Source of the DNA: Lates calcarifer
Lineage: Eukaryota > Chordata > Actinopteri > Centropomidae
Length of the DNA stretch: 64,000 bases
NCBI RefSeq assembly: GCF_001640805.2
Contig: NC_066845.1
Location: forward strand, 25,078,171 to 25,142,170
Direction: 5' to 3'
The stretch's first letter is position 1. Each line of letters starts with the position of its first letter. Positions 37,775 to 50,700 of the stretch are shown here, piece by piece. The translations under genes were made by a program, and so were the position numbers. The notes below the pieces were generated by a model. The model saw only the letters and a list, made by a program, of their open reading frames with translations. It searched no databases and was not told the origin of the DNA.

Positions 37775-39349
37775 AGGTACTTGTAGCAGGAGGAAGGTGA
37801 CGGTAACACGGTCCACACATGGAGGAGGTCATGGTGGATGGACACAGGAGGCAGCTGTTGGTTTCCCATCTCCAACCGGCAGTAACACTCTCTTTTAACC
37901 ATGACTGCTCCATAACCTTCACCTCGTGTTTATTATTGTAACCATGACAACAAACTACTACCATTACTATAGTGTTGTCATATCATAAAAGGGTCATTTT
38001 TATTTTTCCACTGATTTGTTTTGCAGTTTATCTGCGACACATCTCCTGCTGTGTGAGATGTTTCTGTGACGTCGTGTCAGAGGGTAAAGATTATTCATCT
38101 TCATCTCTCCATATAAAATCCCTCCATCCAAACTCCCAACGGCAAGATTTAAATTAGTAAGAGAAAAGCTTTCATGACAGAAAATACACTACGTACACTG
38201 ACTTTCTTTTACCCCACTACACTATTTTAACAAGAAATCCTATTTAATCCAAATTTTGGCAGATGATATTTCGCCTTTACTTAACAATGATTTTCCATCC
38301 ATCCTGCAGTATCTAAAAGAACCCCTCATATATCCACAGTCAACTGCTGGGAGCTCCTAACTAGTAGAACTAAATTCACATGCTGCAACCCCAAATTTTG
38401 GCCGTTTGGCTGAAAACCCTGATGACTTTGCTCCCTGCTGATTGTTCTAGTATGGAGCCAAAGAGTAATCCCATCAGTAAACTGTGTCAGGAACCAGGAA
38501 CATCAGTTGTATCTCACTGGAAGACTGTCTAATCTGCTTGGTCTGGACCTGACCATGAATTCCACACAGTTTCCAGTTGTGGACTTTGGAAACGCTTGTG
38601 TTTTATGAGTCCACTGAGGAAACAACTCATGTCATGTATATAAATGCTTTTGCTGCTGCCACAACAATTCATCTACTATAAATACTGTGAATTTATCGTT
38701 TACTTTTTCTTTCCAAAATTCTGAAAGATATTCCAATCCCCCAAGTAGACAGAATTTCAGATTTCAGCGCCAGGTAAAATCACAGATGTTTATATACTGT
38801 GTGAATGGTGACGTGATTGTGGTAACACTGACATGAACCCAGGCAGGGAGAGCAAAAAGCAACTGTGCTTAAACCTGCACTGTTTTCTTTCCTTCCTTCC
38901 TTTCTTTACTCCCTTCCTTCCTCTCGTCTCTTTTAACCCAAACAGGACGAGAAAGAGACAAGACTAGAGATCTGACCATCGCTCCATATTGTCCTTAATT
39001 AAGTGTTGATTTCATCTGTGTCAAACAAAGAAACAAAAACCACAACCTTCAGTACAAACATCGTCATGGATGAGATCCACTAAGTGTCTGTTGGCGTGAA
39101 AATAAAACCATCCATTCATATTTTACTTGGATTCATTTTACAAGTTTATTTAACAGACATCAGTATGAAAGTTGGTGAGTGGTCAGGGTGCTAGATTAGA
39201 TTAGATAGTTTTCTTTTGTTACATGATTATTGTTACATTTGTCTGTTGAATGGGAGCATTTGAGATGACATTATGACATGTACTTTGGGATCTTGAGGCA
39301 TGAAATGGACAGTGAGTTTTCAGAAGTAATTTATAGCTGCGGAGGGATA
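37775..39349. other. intergenic stretch
   Basis: No gene recognised. A CCTT/CTTT-rich run lies at about 38886-38926. Confidence 0.65.
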
Positions 39350-39530
39350 GTTCATTGTTATTTATACAGCCCAATATCACAAATAACAAATGAGCCTCAG
39401 GGGGTTTAACAATCTGCACTAGATAAATGTTTAGACCCTTGAATCAGATGAGGAGAAATTCCCCAAGAAAACCTGTTAACAAGGGAAAAAAATGGAAGAA
39501 ACCTCAACAGAGGAGGGCTGTTCAACAATG
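39350..39530 (+). repeat. teleost dispersed repeat (family not named)
   Basis: The text tttatacagcccaatatcac, gcctcagggggtttaacaat, ttccccaagaaaacctgtta and gaagaaacctcaacagagga is, in order, that of a high-copy repeat of percomorph genomes. No open frame is present. Confidence 0.7.
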
Positions 39531-39830
39531 ACACGTTAGCATGAGCCACATGCTAATGTCAATATGTTCACATGCTCATTGAGCATTAATATGTTGATGT
39601 TTAACAGGCAGTGTTTACCACGTTAACTATCTTTAGTTTAGCATGCTAAGATCTGATGGGAATGTCATTAGTTCTCCAGGTTTGGTCACAAACCAAAGTA
39701 ATGGACTATTGAAAGTTTGACCTGATGATTGATCAGTAAAGTAATTACAGTTCATCCAGAGGGGGACATGAATATCTGTACACAAAGTCATCTAATAGTT
39801 GTCCAGATATTTAACTAATGGCTGTGCAAA
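39531..39830. repeat. teleost dispersed repeat with gcatgcta core
   Basis: Contains gttagcatgagccacatgct, tagcatgctaagatctgatg, ggaatgtcattagtt, cataaaccaaag-like sequence (cacaaaccaaagtaatggac) and agttgtccagatattt. These are successive landmarks of another abundant fish repeat. It directly abuts the repeat at 39350-39530. Confidence 0.65.
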
Positions 39831-42126
39831 GTTTCCCATCATGCTCAGATTTGGACAAACTAAACTAGAGAATTTAAAAGAACCTTGCACAGCCCCATCC
39901 CCACTGCTGAACATCAGGAAACCGCTCAGCGTTCCCACTTTGACATTAATCGGTTCAGCCTAATGTTTCCTTAAATTAATCCATACGCCCTCACAGAGGC
40001 TTTCACTTGCTCCCATGATACTGCACGCCAAAGAGATCCTTGACGTCTCAACAACGCAGTGAAAGAAGTTGAAGAAGTAATTCTGAAATGACTTCATCAC
40101 CTGTTTTCCCCTCATCCAGCCCTCCCCGACGCCCTGTCTGAGACTGTATTAATCCCGACTTCCCTCTAATCCAATTAAACATGGGAGCAGAGGTGCTGTC
40201 ACTGCCAAACATGTTTCTGCTGGAGCCAAGTGAAAAAAAAAAAAAGCCTCGAGACAGATTAAGGCAAAGAAGATCCTTAATTTATTAATCACTGAACTCT
40301 GCTGTCACTGATAGGGGGAACGAGCACGTCTTCATACACGAGAGCTGATATGAGAGGGGAGTCAAGCGTGAAACACAAAGGGGGAATCAAGAACAATTAC
40401 CAGGAGACGACGAGAGGATCAAACGTGGATTCATTTCATTATCTGGACGATGCATCGCTGCCCGTCCCTCTCTAAATGCTAACGTCTGCCTCTGAGGAGC
40501 ATGGAGTCAGTGCAGATGTGAGCTTTAACCAGGGATGTGGCGGAGGGTGAACACACAAGAAGTTTGGGGCATAGTTAGTTCTCAAACTGTTGTTAACAGT
40601 GTGATGACGGGGTCGTCTGAGGGGAACAGTCAGAATCAAAGCTGCATTTGGAAACATTTTCATGTAAAACTGAACAGAGTGGGCATCTCAACACGCACCT
40701 GTGAAGTCATTTTTCTGGCGGTTAAGGGTTCATCTTTCTTCACGTGTTTAGACTTGTATTGGACGTGCAACAGAGAGGTGTAAACCTCTAGACTAATGAC
40801 TTGAGTTTGAAAAATTAGGACCTGCGATGCAACTGCTGAGATTAAAAAGCAAAAACAGTTAAGTCTCAGGTTTTGACTTGATTTGGCAGAATTAAAGATT
40901 AGCAACGGAGCAACAGCTGGGCCTTGAATGACCATACATATTGAATATATACCCACTGAAAGACGACTGGCCACAGATAAACGTCAGTGTGTTTTTGGAT
41001 AAAATGAGGGCTCTGGATTTTATCCTTCATCATTTACAGTATAACCACACTATGAAGAGATTGCAGCATGGGCAGTATAAACAGAGGAATGATTACAACA
41101 CTCAGTTCTTTCAACATATCCTGTGAACTAAAACAGACTTGGTCAGCATCCAAAGACCTGAAAGTCTTACAGCTTGGTTTATAAACTGTTTAAGACTTAT
41201 GTCTAGACTTGGGTTTCCCCCAAAGGATTTAAAACCTAGATCACATCTTCCACTTCATCCACTGTAGCTGCAGGTTTGCTTTAGGTGCCCAGTCAGTCAG
41301 ATATGTTGACCTTGTTTCTCTGATGTCCCTGGGTTGTAAAGTTAAGTTTTTAGATACCTCTTGCTGCCATTTGGTGACCAACATCCAACCATTTAACACT
41401 ACATCACTAGCACATGAATGTGCAATGGACAAACACTGATTTAGCTTTTCTGTAGCACCAGGAGACTGATGAAACTGATGTGTGTATGTGGCTATGAAAT
41501 AAAAAATGGGTTGCTCAAAACAACACAAGGTGGTCATTGTGTGCATAATTAACATTTACACATACCAGACAGGTGTAGGAGCTTTCTAAGTCCCACACAG
41601 ACTACACTCATTATACACACTCACACACCCGCACACACACTTTTGGCTTTTGTGTAGTTTGACACTTGGCCTCAAGTCATGATTGATAGATGCTGTTTAC
41701 TTCTGGGCAAGGCACTCAATTTCAACTTAAGATGCCATTAGTGACAAACAATGCTTTCTCAAAGGAGGAAAAACAAGCTAAAATAACAGTTATTAAGGTA
41801 ATTATGAGTTATAGATGCTATTAAGGCTCGATGGATCTTTGTTATTGTGACTAATACTTCTTTGGTTGGTCTTCTTCAGGTGGCTTGATTTCCTGACGCC
41901 TCTCCAATTATCAATAACGAGTTTCTTTTTTCTCCTGATGAAGCATCATAAACATCCAGCAGTTCTGAACTTGAAGGACCTTCAGAGGACAAAGCTGCAC
42001 ATTCGCCCTTCTACAGGACAGCGAGTACAGTCACTGTTCACCAAACCACACTGAGTCACAGAGAGCAGGAAACTGATTCAGCAGTGCTCCCAGTGGATTA
42101 CAACCCACAACCACACAAAGACCGAT
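39831..42126. other. intergenic stretch
   Basis: No gene or named repeat recognised. Confidence 0.65.
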
Positions 42127-42171
42127 GAGACTTAGACTTAGACTTAGACTAGACTGACTGACTGACTTTAC
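42127..42171. repeat. (GACTTA)n-(GACT)n minisatellite
   Basis: Three gactta units followed by several gact units. Confidence 0.85.
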
Positions 42172-42639
42172 TTGATGTCACAGCACTTTCAACATTATTG
42201 ACCCGAGGTTAGCATACGCTACCTCTTCATCCTCTCATGTTGGACTGAAGGCTAGCTGGTTAGCATGCTAACTTCAGTGGATATCTCTGCGACAGTATCT
42301 TAGTTAAAATGTAAGAAAGGTGGTGAGGCCATTTAGGCCCCGAAAGGTCTTTGAAGCTGTTTAAGTGCTTTTATTTAGTATACTAGTTGAGCTGGTGCAG
42401 CATATTTACAGTACAAGCTGGTCTGGCCAAACTGTGAAAGATAACCAAACTGACAAGGAAAGAGACGGAGGGACATATCCTCTTAATAGTTAAATATGAA
42501 TCAACAAATATTAGTAACCATTTGAAAAATATGTTTTTTTAAATTTGTATTTTTCTAAAATATATATCCCATCTTTTCCTCACTCCATTAAATGCTCTGT
42601 ATGAAATCCAAAAATCCTTGTCATTACTGACACCTGTGG
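42172..42639. other. intergenic, with repeat fragment
   Basis: 42.20-42.29 kb includes ggttagcatgctaactt, the same palindromic vocabulary as at 19.7 and 39.5 kb. The rest is AT-rich. Confidence 0.55.
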
Positions 42640-42900
42640 CCGTTAAGTGAACTGCAGCCTGCGTCCTATTGCTCATGCACACGCACGTACGCACTACGTC
42701 AGTAAACAGGTGCGAGCAACAAGCAAACGTTAGCCCGGTAGCTGTAACTTAGCTCCACTACAGGGATCCGGAGTTGGTTTGTTAGCTGAAGAAGTAAATA
42801 TCAAACAGCAAGCTTATCGATTTATCAGCTGGATCAGCCGATTAGCTATTAGTTATCCACGCAACACAGTAGTTAGCCACCGAAATGTCCACGTTAGCAG
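42640..42900 (+). promoter_or_regulatory. CpG-rich promoter-like segment with first exon (ATG to donor)
   Basis: A CpG-containing segment (cacgcacgtacgcactacgtc near 42678-42700) leads to an ATG at 42885 with G at -3. Five codons and one base (MSTLA, then G) follow to a strong donor, gcag|gtaagc at 42900/42901. This looks like the first exon of a plus-strand gene, but I found no following coding exon before antxr2 at 47.56 kb. It could be an alternative antxr2 start, a non-coding RNA, or a stranded duplicate of another gene's first exon. Confidence 0.4.
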
Positions 42901-44964
42901 GTAAGCTACCGCTAAAAGCATTAGCTAGCTAAAACCACAGTATCACATTAAATTGAACAGGCTTTGAAGCAATGTTAGCTCACCTGTCCAGTGTGAAGAG
43001 TTGGTTTTAATCCCCAAAGCCAAACGAAGGACCCTCCATGAATCAAATAAATCAAATGCTCTGTCGATGTGGACCCTAGTTCTAGAGACTTTTATTGTGG
43101 TAGGACGCTCGGGAACGAAGTAATAACTTTAAAGAGAGAGGTCAAAGGTGTGTTGGCACTCTTTGGGTTTCTTTCTTCTTGTGCTTCTTAACTATTAGAA
43201 ATAGTTTGTTGGTGCACTCTTTGTATTTTGTCACGGGTTTATCTCTTGATTAGCTTTAACACATCACTGCTTCCATAAATTAGTGTTGTTGTTTTAACTG
43301 TCACTTTTGATTTCCCCTCCGGCTTAAAAGCCCCATGACAAATTGATGTACTACAACTATTTTCTCAAGCCACTGGATTCTGGTATACACATACATTTCC
43401 CAAATAATGGGGGAATACATGCTTGTTGTTTTTTTGTTCTCTTTGTTTTATGGAGCCCTGATCAGGATACACCAAGTTAGGTAGCATATACTGAAACCAA
43501 ATGCCGTGCAAAAGAATTAACATTCTAATTAAAATCTAATTAGACTTTGATTTGCCAGATAATTATACTCGTGTGTTGCTGTTCTCTGGACTATTCAGAT
43601 TTGATGAGGTGTGTTAGTGGTAATTACCTCGCTGATATGGAGTTGTGTGACAGCACAGTTTTCACACTGAGCCAAAACAAAAGAAAATAGATTTAGTTGC
43701 CTTGTATAATCCATTTTTAGTAGAGGCTGTGGTGTGAGTAATTGCTTCTTTCACTTTATCAGGACTTTCTGAGAGCAAAATAAGATCTTAAAGAAACCAG
43801 GATTTGAACAAAATGTGGCTCTAGAGGCAGATGTGGACTATTTTGTTGTGACGCTGACTATAGCCAGGAATCTGGAATCTCATCTGAGTAGATATTTGAT
43901 TATACGACTTTAAATATATCAGAATGTCACATTCCCAAAATCATCTTGAAACCAGCTTTGGCTCACATCTGTCGGCTGTATTTCAGGAGCAGTGACATGC
44001 AGGGAGAAGCCAAAGTCACTGTCTAAGCAGGCGAGCAGACAGACAGAGCAGACACATGAATTAGATGAATTTAGACTTGACAAACTGAAAAAGACTTGCA
44101 ACCTGAGTTTGACTGTGACTCTAATGACTAGTGACTTCACTTGGACTTTAACCTTTTGACTTGGGATCTTTAAAATGTCGCTGTGAAGCAAATTAACTCT
44201 TCATTTCTCTGACTGTAAACTTGGTCTGATAACAACCAATTGTGTTGTGTAAGCAGGGGGGAGAGGTCGTAGTCGTTAATAACACACCTGAGCAGTGTGT
44301 GTTTCAAATTTTAGGATGTTTTAGGACGTAAATCAACTTATTGTTAAGCTGCTTTTAAAAGTCAAATGGCTCTTCATAAGTTTAAAGGTGTAAACGACTT
44401 GTTTGGGACATAAAACCCAAAGGTTAGGATTTGGGACTTGACTCAGGACTTCATAGTCCTACACTTCTGACAGTAGTCTGTCATGGCACAATTAAAGTCA
44501 AAACAGTTATGAAAATGCTAAACCACTGGAAAAAATAGATGTTAACGACGTCAGACTTTTGTTTTGCTGGATTTACATGGATTTCACTGCTTTTATTGAG
44601 AACATTTGCAGCAGCAGATAGAGGAAAAACCAGGTAGAGCAGAACCTGTCAGTGTTTTTACTCAAATGCATAGCCTGAAGTCAAATCCTCTGCCACCTTG
44701 TTCAAACAAGAGGCGTGAGTGATCAGAAAAAACCAAACCTGGAATTTCCTGTGCGTCCTGGAAAATACCACCTGAGGAAAGGTGGTGTTTATTGTAACCT
44801 GAGGGGAAGTTAGTAACACAGGAGTTATGAAACCTAGTTACTCATCTAGAGGCGGTGGATCTGACTGAGAACATTTGGATCATCCATCTCTGTGTCCCCT
44901 TGAAGACGTTTGGTTTTGGAATGCTACTTGGCCACATGTTCATATTTCGCTTGATTAAATGGTG
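42901..44964. other. intergenic stretch
   Basis: Begins TAGC-rich. No coding exon is supported. A DR1-like sequence with two mismatches lies at 43139-43151. Confidence 0.6.
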
Positions 44965-45040
44965 CTGTGTAGCTCGGTGGGTGGAGCGTGGCAGCGATAA
45001 GGCGAGGAAGGCTTCAGTTTTGTGCATACAGCTCCGTGGT
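44965..45040 (+). repeat. possible tRNA-like SINE fragment
   Basis: ctgtgtagctcggtgggtggagcg matches the 5' part and A box of a tRNA-derived SINE. No convincing B box follows. Weak. Confidence 0.25.
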
Positions 45041-46221
45041 GCACTGCCAGGTTTAGAGGTTCAGCTCTCTGTGTTGATCAATGAGTAGAGAAATGCACTA
45101 AGTCTGCCAGGTTTTGGGGATTTAAATCACACAATGAGCCATCCATGCAGAAGAGGGAAGCACCTGCAGTTTCCATAATGTGCCTTGAGTAAAAAGGCAA
45201 ACTTAATTAAATGTTAAACAAAAAATTTGCCGTGCTGTTGCACTGTTATATATCATATCTGTCGTGCTCGGTGCGTTCATGGAGTTGTTTTGTGTTACCA
45301 AGATAAACAAAAGCAGCACTGACAATGTACACGAAGACACAACTGATCAGCTGCTCTAAATCACTGCAGCGTCACCACTTAGCTTTAAGTTTTATTGTCT
45401 TCTACGGTCTGTTTCTGCTTCTGCTGTGTGTTACTGAAGGAGCACAGACCAGAGTTATTCTTGGGTGCACATGAAGGTCGTCACCCCTTCTGCACACGAG
45501 AGTTATAAAAGCTGAAAATCAGGAATGACAACACGCAAACTGGCCGAAAAAATAAGTTCAAACAGGCTTAAAACAACACCTCACACCCTGAAGAATAACG
45601 CAGAGGGAATACAGTACTGAAAACTGTGTAATCGTCCAACATGTTTTATTTCACACATGGCAGACGGTCACATCTGCAGCCTCTTCCTGTTTACCTTTTG
45701 TCAGCAGACTTTTCTTTAGAGCGTCTCTCTTTACTGAGAAATGAGCGTTGGATTTCTGCTTTGGTGGCCATGTGTTCACATCATATTAAATTAGGTGTGT
45801 TGCAGAAACAGTGCAAACCCAGCTCATATCCATGGGTCAGTGAGAGGCTCTCAACCTGAAGGTTAAAAAAAGAGGAAATTGAGCATTTTCTCATGCCTGT
45901 GCCGCGTGTTTGGTTCGTCCAGAATTTAATCAGTTATATTGGTTTGAACAATGGGAGATGGAAATCATCTTTTAGTATCAAAGGTCTCCTCTCGGTGTTA
46001 AACCCTTTGGTACAACAGGACATTTTGTAGTTTACAGGCCAGTTAACAGGAACCATGCGGCCGTTTTAAGTGCAACACAAACACAAGTTTCAGGAGCAGT
46101 TGTTCAAAAATATATAAGCTGAATCAGTCAGGACACATTTGTGGAACCAAACCTCTTGAAAATCCCTCGACTGTTTTTAAAATGTAAATATTTTGTTGTA
46201 ACATCAAGCGTAGAATATTTT
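45041..46221. other. intergenic stretch
   Basis: No gene or clear repeat recognised. Confidence 0.6.
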
Positions 46222-46310
46222 TGGTCCCACAGGGAATCGAACCCTCACCCCTGTAGCAGTGTGGGTCAGTGCCTTGCTCTTGAACTACACACTCACAGCT
46301 TACACAGTCT
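46222..46310 (-). mobile_element. tRNA-derived SINE head, minus strand
   Basis: On the minus strand: tgtgtagttcaagagcaagg (A-box-like), then gtgagggttcgattccctgt, which has a consensus B box GGTTCGATTCC and a T-arm with a seven-base loop and four of five stem pairs. No acceptor-stem pairing was found, so this is a SINE head or tRNA pseudogene rather than a working tRNA. Confidence 0.5.
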
Positions 46311-46427
46311 GTAAAAGAAAAAGCCAAACTTCAAACTTTCGTTTCTGACCTGTGTTAATGTTGTTTATTTATACCGTTATTGAGACGCCTTGAACAAAAG
46401 CTGATACAGCTGTTGTTGTTGTTGTTG

Positions 46428-46485
<58 letters not shown>

Positions 46486-47099
46486 GGCTCTCCAGCTCCT
46501 CCAGAGCTCAACAGCTGGTTCCACCTCCAGCATGCGCACTGGACCGGAGACCGATGCGGCATTTGATAGCAATCGGAAAGACGGGAATCCAGAGTCCCGC
46601 AGACTTGAACTGCCCACCAGTTGGTGCATGTTTTGATGGCAGAGACTTAAACTGCCTGAAAAGAACTGAGTGGGTGTTGAACTAACAAATATAATCTCCG
46701 CTGAGGCTGCAGGCTTCAGGCTTTATCTTTGTGCTTCCTTTAGCATGAATGTGTGTGACAACTCTAATTTATCCATTTGAACTTAGATGAACTTGATCAG
46801 ATCAGCCCCTGTAGATGACACCGTGTGTCTGATACTCTGGCGACTTAAAATCGGGATATGAATAAATACTTGTACCGCACTCAAGTAACATTTTTTTTAG
46901 GGATTTATTCTTGATTTTTATCGGGGCTCTACTTTGGAGATAAAAACATTATATTAACAATGTTTTACACAATATAATACATTGTTATATATTCCTGTAA
47001 CACCTGAAACGATAGCTGCAGGTGGGACATTTCTGCGTATAGGTTACTCTTCTCTACTACTGCTAAAAATGACTTTAATTAAACATCTTTCCATGCTTG
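46311..47099. other. intergenic stretch
   Basis: Includes the compound microsatellite at 46412-46482. The rest shows no gene. Confidence 0.65.
46412..46482. repeat. (TTG)n-(TG)n compound microsatellite
   Basis: About six ttg units followed by about 26 tg units. Poly-histidine, poly-threonine and poly-glutamine reading frames here are artefacts. Confidence 0.97.
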
Positions 47100-47558
47100 A
47101 TAAAAATTGGTAAAACTGGTAAAAAGTCACGCCTGGGGCGCTCTCGTGTACGGGTTTTCGAGGAGCACTTGAATGCAGCCTAACTTTTCTCCGGACTGTG
47201 TACTTTTAGCGCGGTGAAGTTTCCTATTTGCACTGATTTAGGTTATCTTCCGAACAGGTTGGCAGGGCTTATGAGGCAGCTCGGGTTTTATTGAGGATGT
47301 GAGTGAGTGAACGGTGAGTCAGGAAGATGAAGAAACGCCACGGCCGGTGACGTCGACGCGGTGATTTCCTTCATTTCGCAGGTCAATCAGTTAAACTTAG
47401 TTGTTTTGGAGGAACTTTGACATGTAGCTGCTCGCACCGCGGCACGAGCGCGTCGCATTCAAGTGTCTCTGCACCCCGAGAAACTCTCCTAAAGTTATTT
47501 ATTGTCGTTTTTCACCTCGGAAATTAACTCTCCACTGATTTACTCTGTCGTTGCAACA
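47100..47558 (+). promoter_or_regulatory. antxr2: antxr2 CpG-rich promoter and 5' UTR region
   Basis: CpG density rises sharply from about 47.1 kb to the start codon, against an AT-rich flank. It contains a CRE-like TGACGTCG at 47348-47355 and several GCG/CGC clusters. No clear TATA box is seen at a sensible distance, as expected for a CpG promoter. The exact start site is unknown. Confidence 0.55.
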
Positions 47559-47734
47559 ATGTTGGAAAAGCTTTCACCTTATTTCACCGCCGTGGGTGAA
47601 CTTTATCACGGCAAGAGTCGGTGGAGCTCGGCGGCGGCGGCTGCTGTGATCCTCCTCGGGCTGTTTGCCTCATCTTGCTGGGCAGAGGAAGCATCCTGCC
47701 ACGGAGCCTACGACCTCTACTTTGTTCTGGACAA
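47559..47734 (+). CDS. antxr2: antxr2 exon 1 (start codon, signal peptide)
   Basis: ATG at 47559 with A at -3. It encodes residues 1-58 plus two bases of K59. The first 22 residues are a rather long polar/basic n-region. Residues 23-40 form the hydrophobic core ([18 protein letters not shown]), with probable cleavage after A42 (CWA-EE). Mature sequence starts with C47 and the first vWA strand DLYFVLDK, whose D58 opens the MIDAS. The donor is gacaa|gtaagt. The frame is open upstream to about 47502, but without another ATG. Confidence 0.9.
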
Positions 47735-50700
47735 GTAAGTAAAAGAAACAAGTTGGAGAAGTTTTGTTTCAGGCCGCCGTGGAAGCAGAAAATGGCAACA
47801 ACGTTACCGCTGCTCTCTGCAGAAGACGCTAACATATAGAAAGTTTGATATTTTGGTCATTAATAGTAGAGTTAGCCTGTGGAGGGGAAGGAGGGGTGAT
47901 GTGGCCGGGAGGCTGCGGAGGGATCTGTCGCAGGTGTGACCTTATTAGAAAATAAAACATTTTTACCTCTGCACATGTTTTTTTCGTGGTTACACTCTGA
48001 TAACTGACAAAGACTGGTGACGCCATGATAATTAGGTTGGGTAACAAACTTGGCCAAAAGTTTTTGGACTCTCCTCTGCACACATGGGTCAGGAGTGTCC
48101 ACAAACTTTTCATAAAGAGGTGTGTTAATGTTACAGTGATGTTAAAGACAGTGGTGGTAACCGTTTGGAAAAGGCCCCCTCCTGTTGTAGCCTGACAAAG
48201 CCAGGTGCTGAAAGAAGTTGGTTCCTAGTTTGTTAATGGGCTTTGGGATCAACTTGAACACCAGCTGAGAGCCAGGCCCCATCACCCTCCATCAGTGGTT
48301 CTGTTGAGCATTAAAAACACTGACAGGTCTGGGACATGTTTTGCAGGAAGTGAGCAGTCAGATCTTAAAGTTGCTGTGTTGCACTAAAATGTCAACATTC
48401 ACATGTTGACTTTTTAGTGCACTTGTGTTGGTAGAAGTGATCGGCCATGTTGCATCAGTTTGTGGGAAGCAGTGACACCTCACAACAGCTGATTGACTCC
48501 TCACTCTTTTCCTTATCATCACAGAATCTGATGAATCACACATTTTACTGTTTTTTAGTAACAAGGCAACTATCAGTTCCAGCTCGTTCCATTTTAGTAC
48601 AAACAGCCATGTCATAGTGATGCTGTTATTGGGTTGTAGTGCAGAGCTTTCAGATGAATCTGGAACCACACAACTGAAGCCATGACCATGAACTTTCCCT
48701 AACCCTAACCAAGCCTCAGCTGTGCGTCTGTAACAAATACAGTCGGTGTTAGGAGGGACATGCTGCCAGTGTTGGGAAGTGATGAAAAGGATGAGGGTTT
48801 GTCACCTCTTCCTCACAGTAACAAAGAAAATGCTCACTATTGTAAACTTCTATGAACGAGTTCAGTTTTTGTTTGTTACATCTTTACATCTTTTCAGCAT
48901 TTCTAGAGATGAAACATCGTCTGCCTCGACGGTTAAAACAAGGCTCGTTAAAAAGCAGCCTGGTCTCTGTCCTACAGGAGCTGTAGCACTGTAACATGTT
49001 GCCTTACACCACCTGAAAAATCATGTAGAAGTCCGTGAATGTTGCGTGTTAATCGTGCAAACTAGCAAGAAAGAATTGCATCACCACTGAACATTGTTTG
49101 GCACTTTTGCACCACTTCCTGTTTCTTTTATGCACTTGGCCTGTTACTTCACACATCAAACACACACAGATACCTCACAGCCACATTCAGTCAGCTTAGC
49201 AGAACTTTACAGTGCTGCTGTAGCACCATGCAAAAAGACCTCCAGTATGTAGCGGAGAGTTTACAGTCTTGACAGCAACTGTTTTAAATCCTGTCCTCCC
49301 CCGGCTTGGAAACGTGCCATTAGCTCAGGGCCGTTGAGTTGAAATGCTGCTCCCCTGACCCATTTTCAAAGTACCCCACCCTCAGCTAAATTGCAAAATT
49401 ACAGGATGATGACCAAGATTATTTGGCACAAGTTTGCCCAAGTACATATATCTTAATTTGGTTTACATTTCTGTAGGCATTTGTAAGTTGGAGGCCTGCA
49501 TAGCTTACAGATGCAAGTTTATATTTGCCTAACAGAAAAGCTTACTCTGTGAGGACTGGTCCGTCATGAGCATGCAAGGGTGTCAAATAGTTTAACAACC
49601 CTGTTGCTGGAAGTTTATTTGCAGATGAAATAGCCCTACTTTGGGGTTTCCTGATTATACTGATTAGGCTGAGATCCTAATGTCAGCAGTTTGTGCAGCA
49701 GGATTTGCTGCAGTGGTCATTTTGCGCAGGTTTGTGTTCAGTCTGTGAAGTGATGCCTCTGATGTCACTGAACCTTATTTTTATTCAGGGAAGTTTCACT
49801 GAGATCCAGGTTCTCTCTCTCTCTCAGCAATGTTTTGATCACGCTCACACAGTTACACACTTTCACACCTTCACACCTGCTGGTAGTAGCTGACTAGTAC
49901 ACCGTCAGTCTGAGGTGGTGGTTACTGAGCTGCAGTCGGGAGGAGAAACTAGCTCAAAGAATCAGGTGGAGATTCACATTCGGTTACACTGAGAATCTCA
50001 AATCTTGTTGTATTTTAAACCTGATGTCTTAAAATCAGTGCACAGTGCAGTGATTATAATGCGGAGCTCGCTGTTGGTGGTTCAGTAAACGTTTTCAGAT
50101 AACATGCATGGTGATAATGATGAACAAACTGGTAGCTGGGTGACCACCTGAAGCAAACCGCTGAGGTTAGGTGATCTAGAACGATGGAGGGAAAACTGGT
50201 GCAGTGATCTGACAGAGGAGTAAGGGAGATGAGGCTGTCGGTGCTTGTGTGGTAATGCATTAAAACTACATCTATTTTTAAATTATGATGTGAACCAAAC
50301 ATCAGACAACACTGGATCTTTTATCAGTGTGCTATAAGTCATTTCTGTCTCTGGCTGCTGGTGTGTGTGTGTGTAATCAACAGGTAAACACCAGGATACT
50401 TAGCATTAGCAGTGATAGCCCCCAGTGCACAACAGAGTGAGCTGGGACCTGATGGAAACACAGGGTACAGAACTTCTCTGATCCACAGCTCCATCAACGT
50501 GATACAGATGTGTTCAGGAGCAGTAACATTAACTGTCACCTCTTTAACAGCCGTGTCAACACTTAACGACTGCTAATTACCTGCTGACGTTCCAATATTG
50601 CCAAAGTACAATGGAAGTTTCTTTCACCGCGGCCGCCGTCTCTTCCCTCCGCTGTGACCTTGTCTTGACGCAGCAGGGAGGAGAGAGAGGTGGCATGAAA

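Noticed and set aside
46369..46685. Frames rich in histidine/threonine, glutamine or cysteine/valine
   Set aside because: Produced by the (TTG)n-(TG)n microsatellite.
48697..48710. Interstitial telomere as evidence of a chromosome fusion
   Set aside because: Only two units, well within chance or a small insertion.
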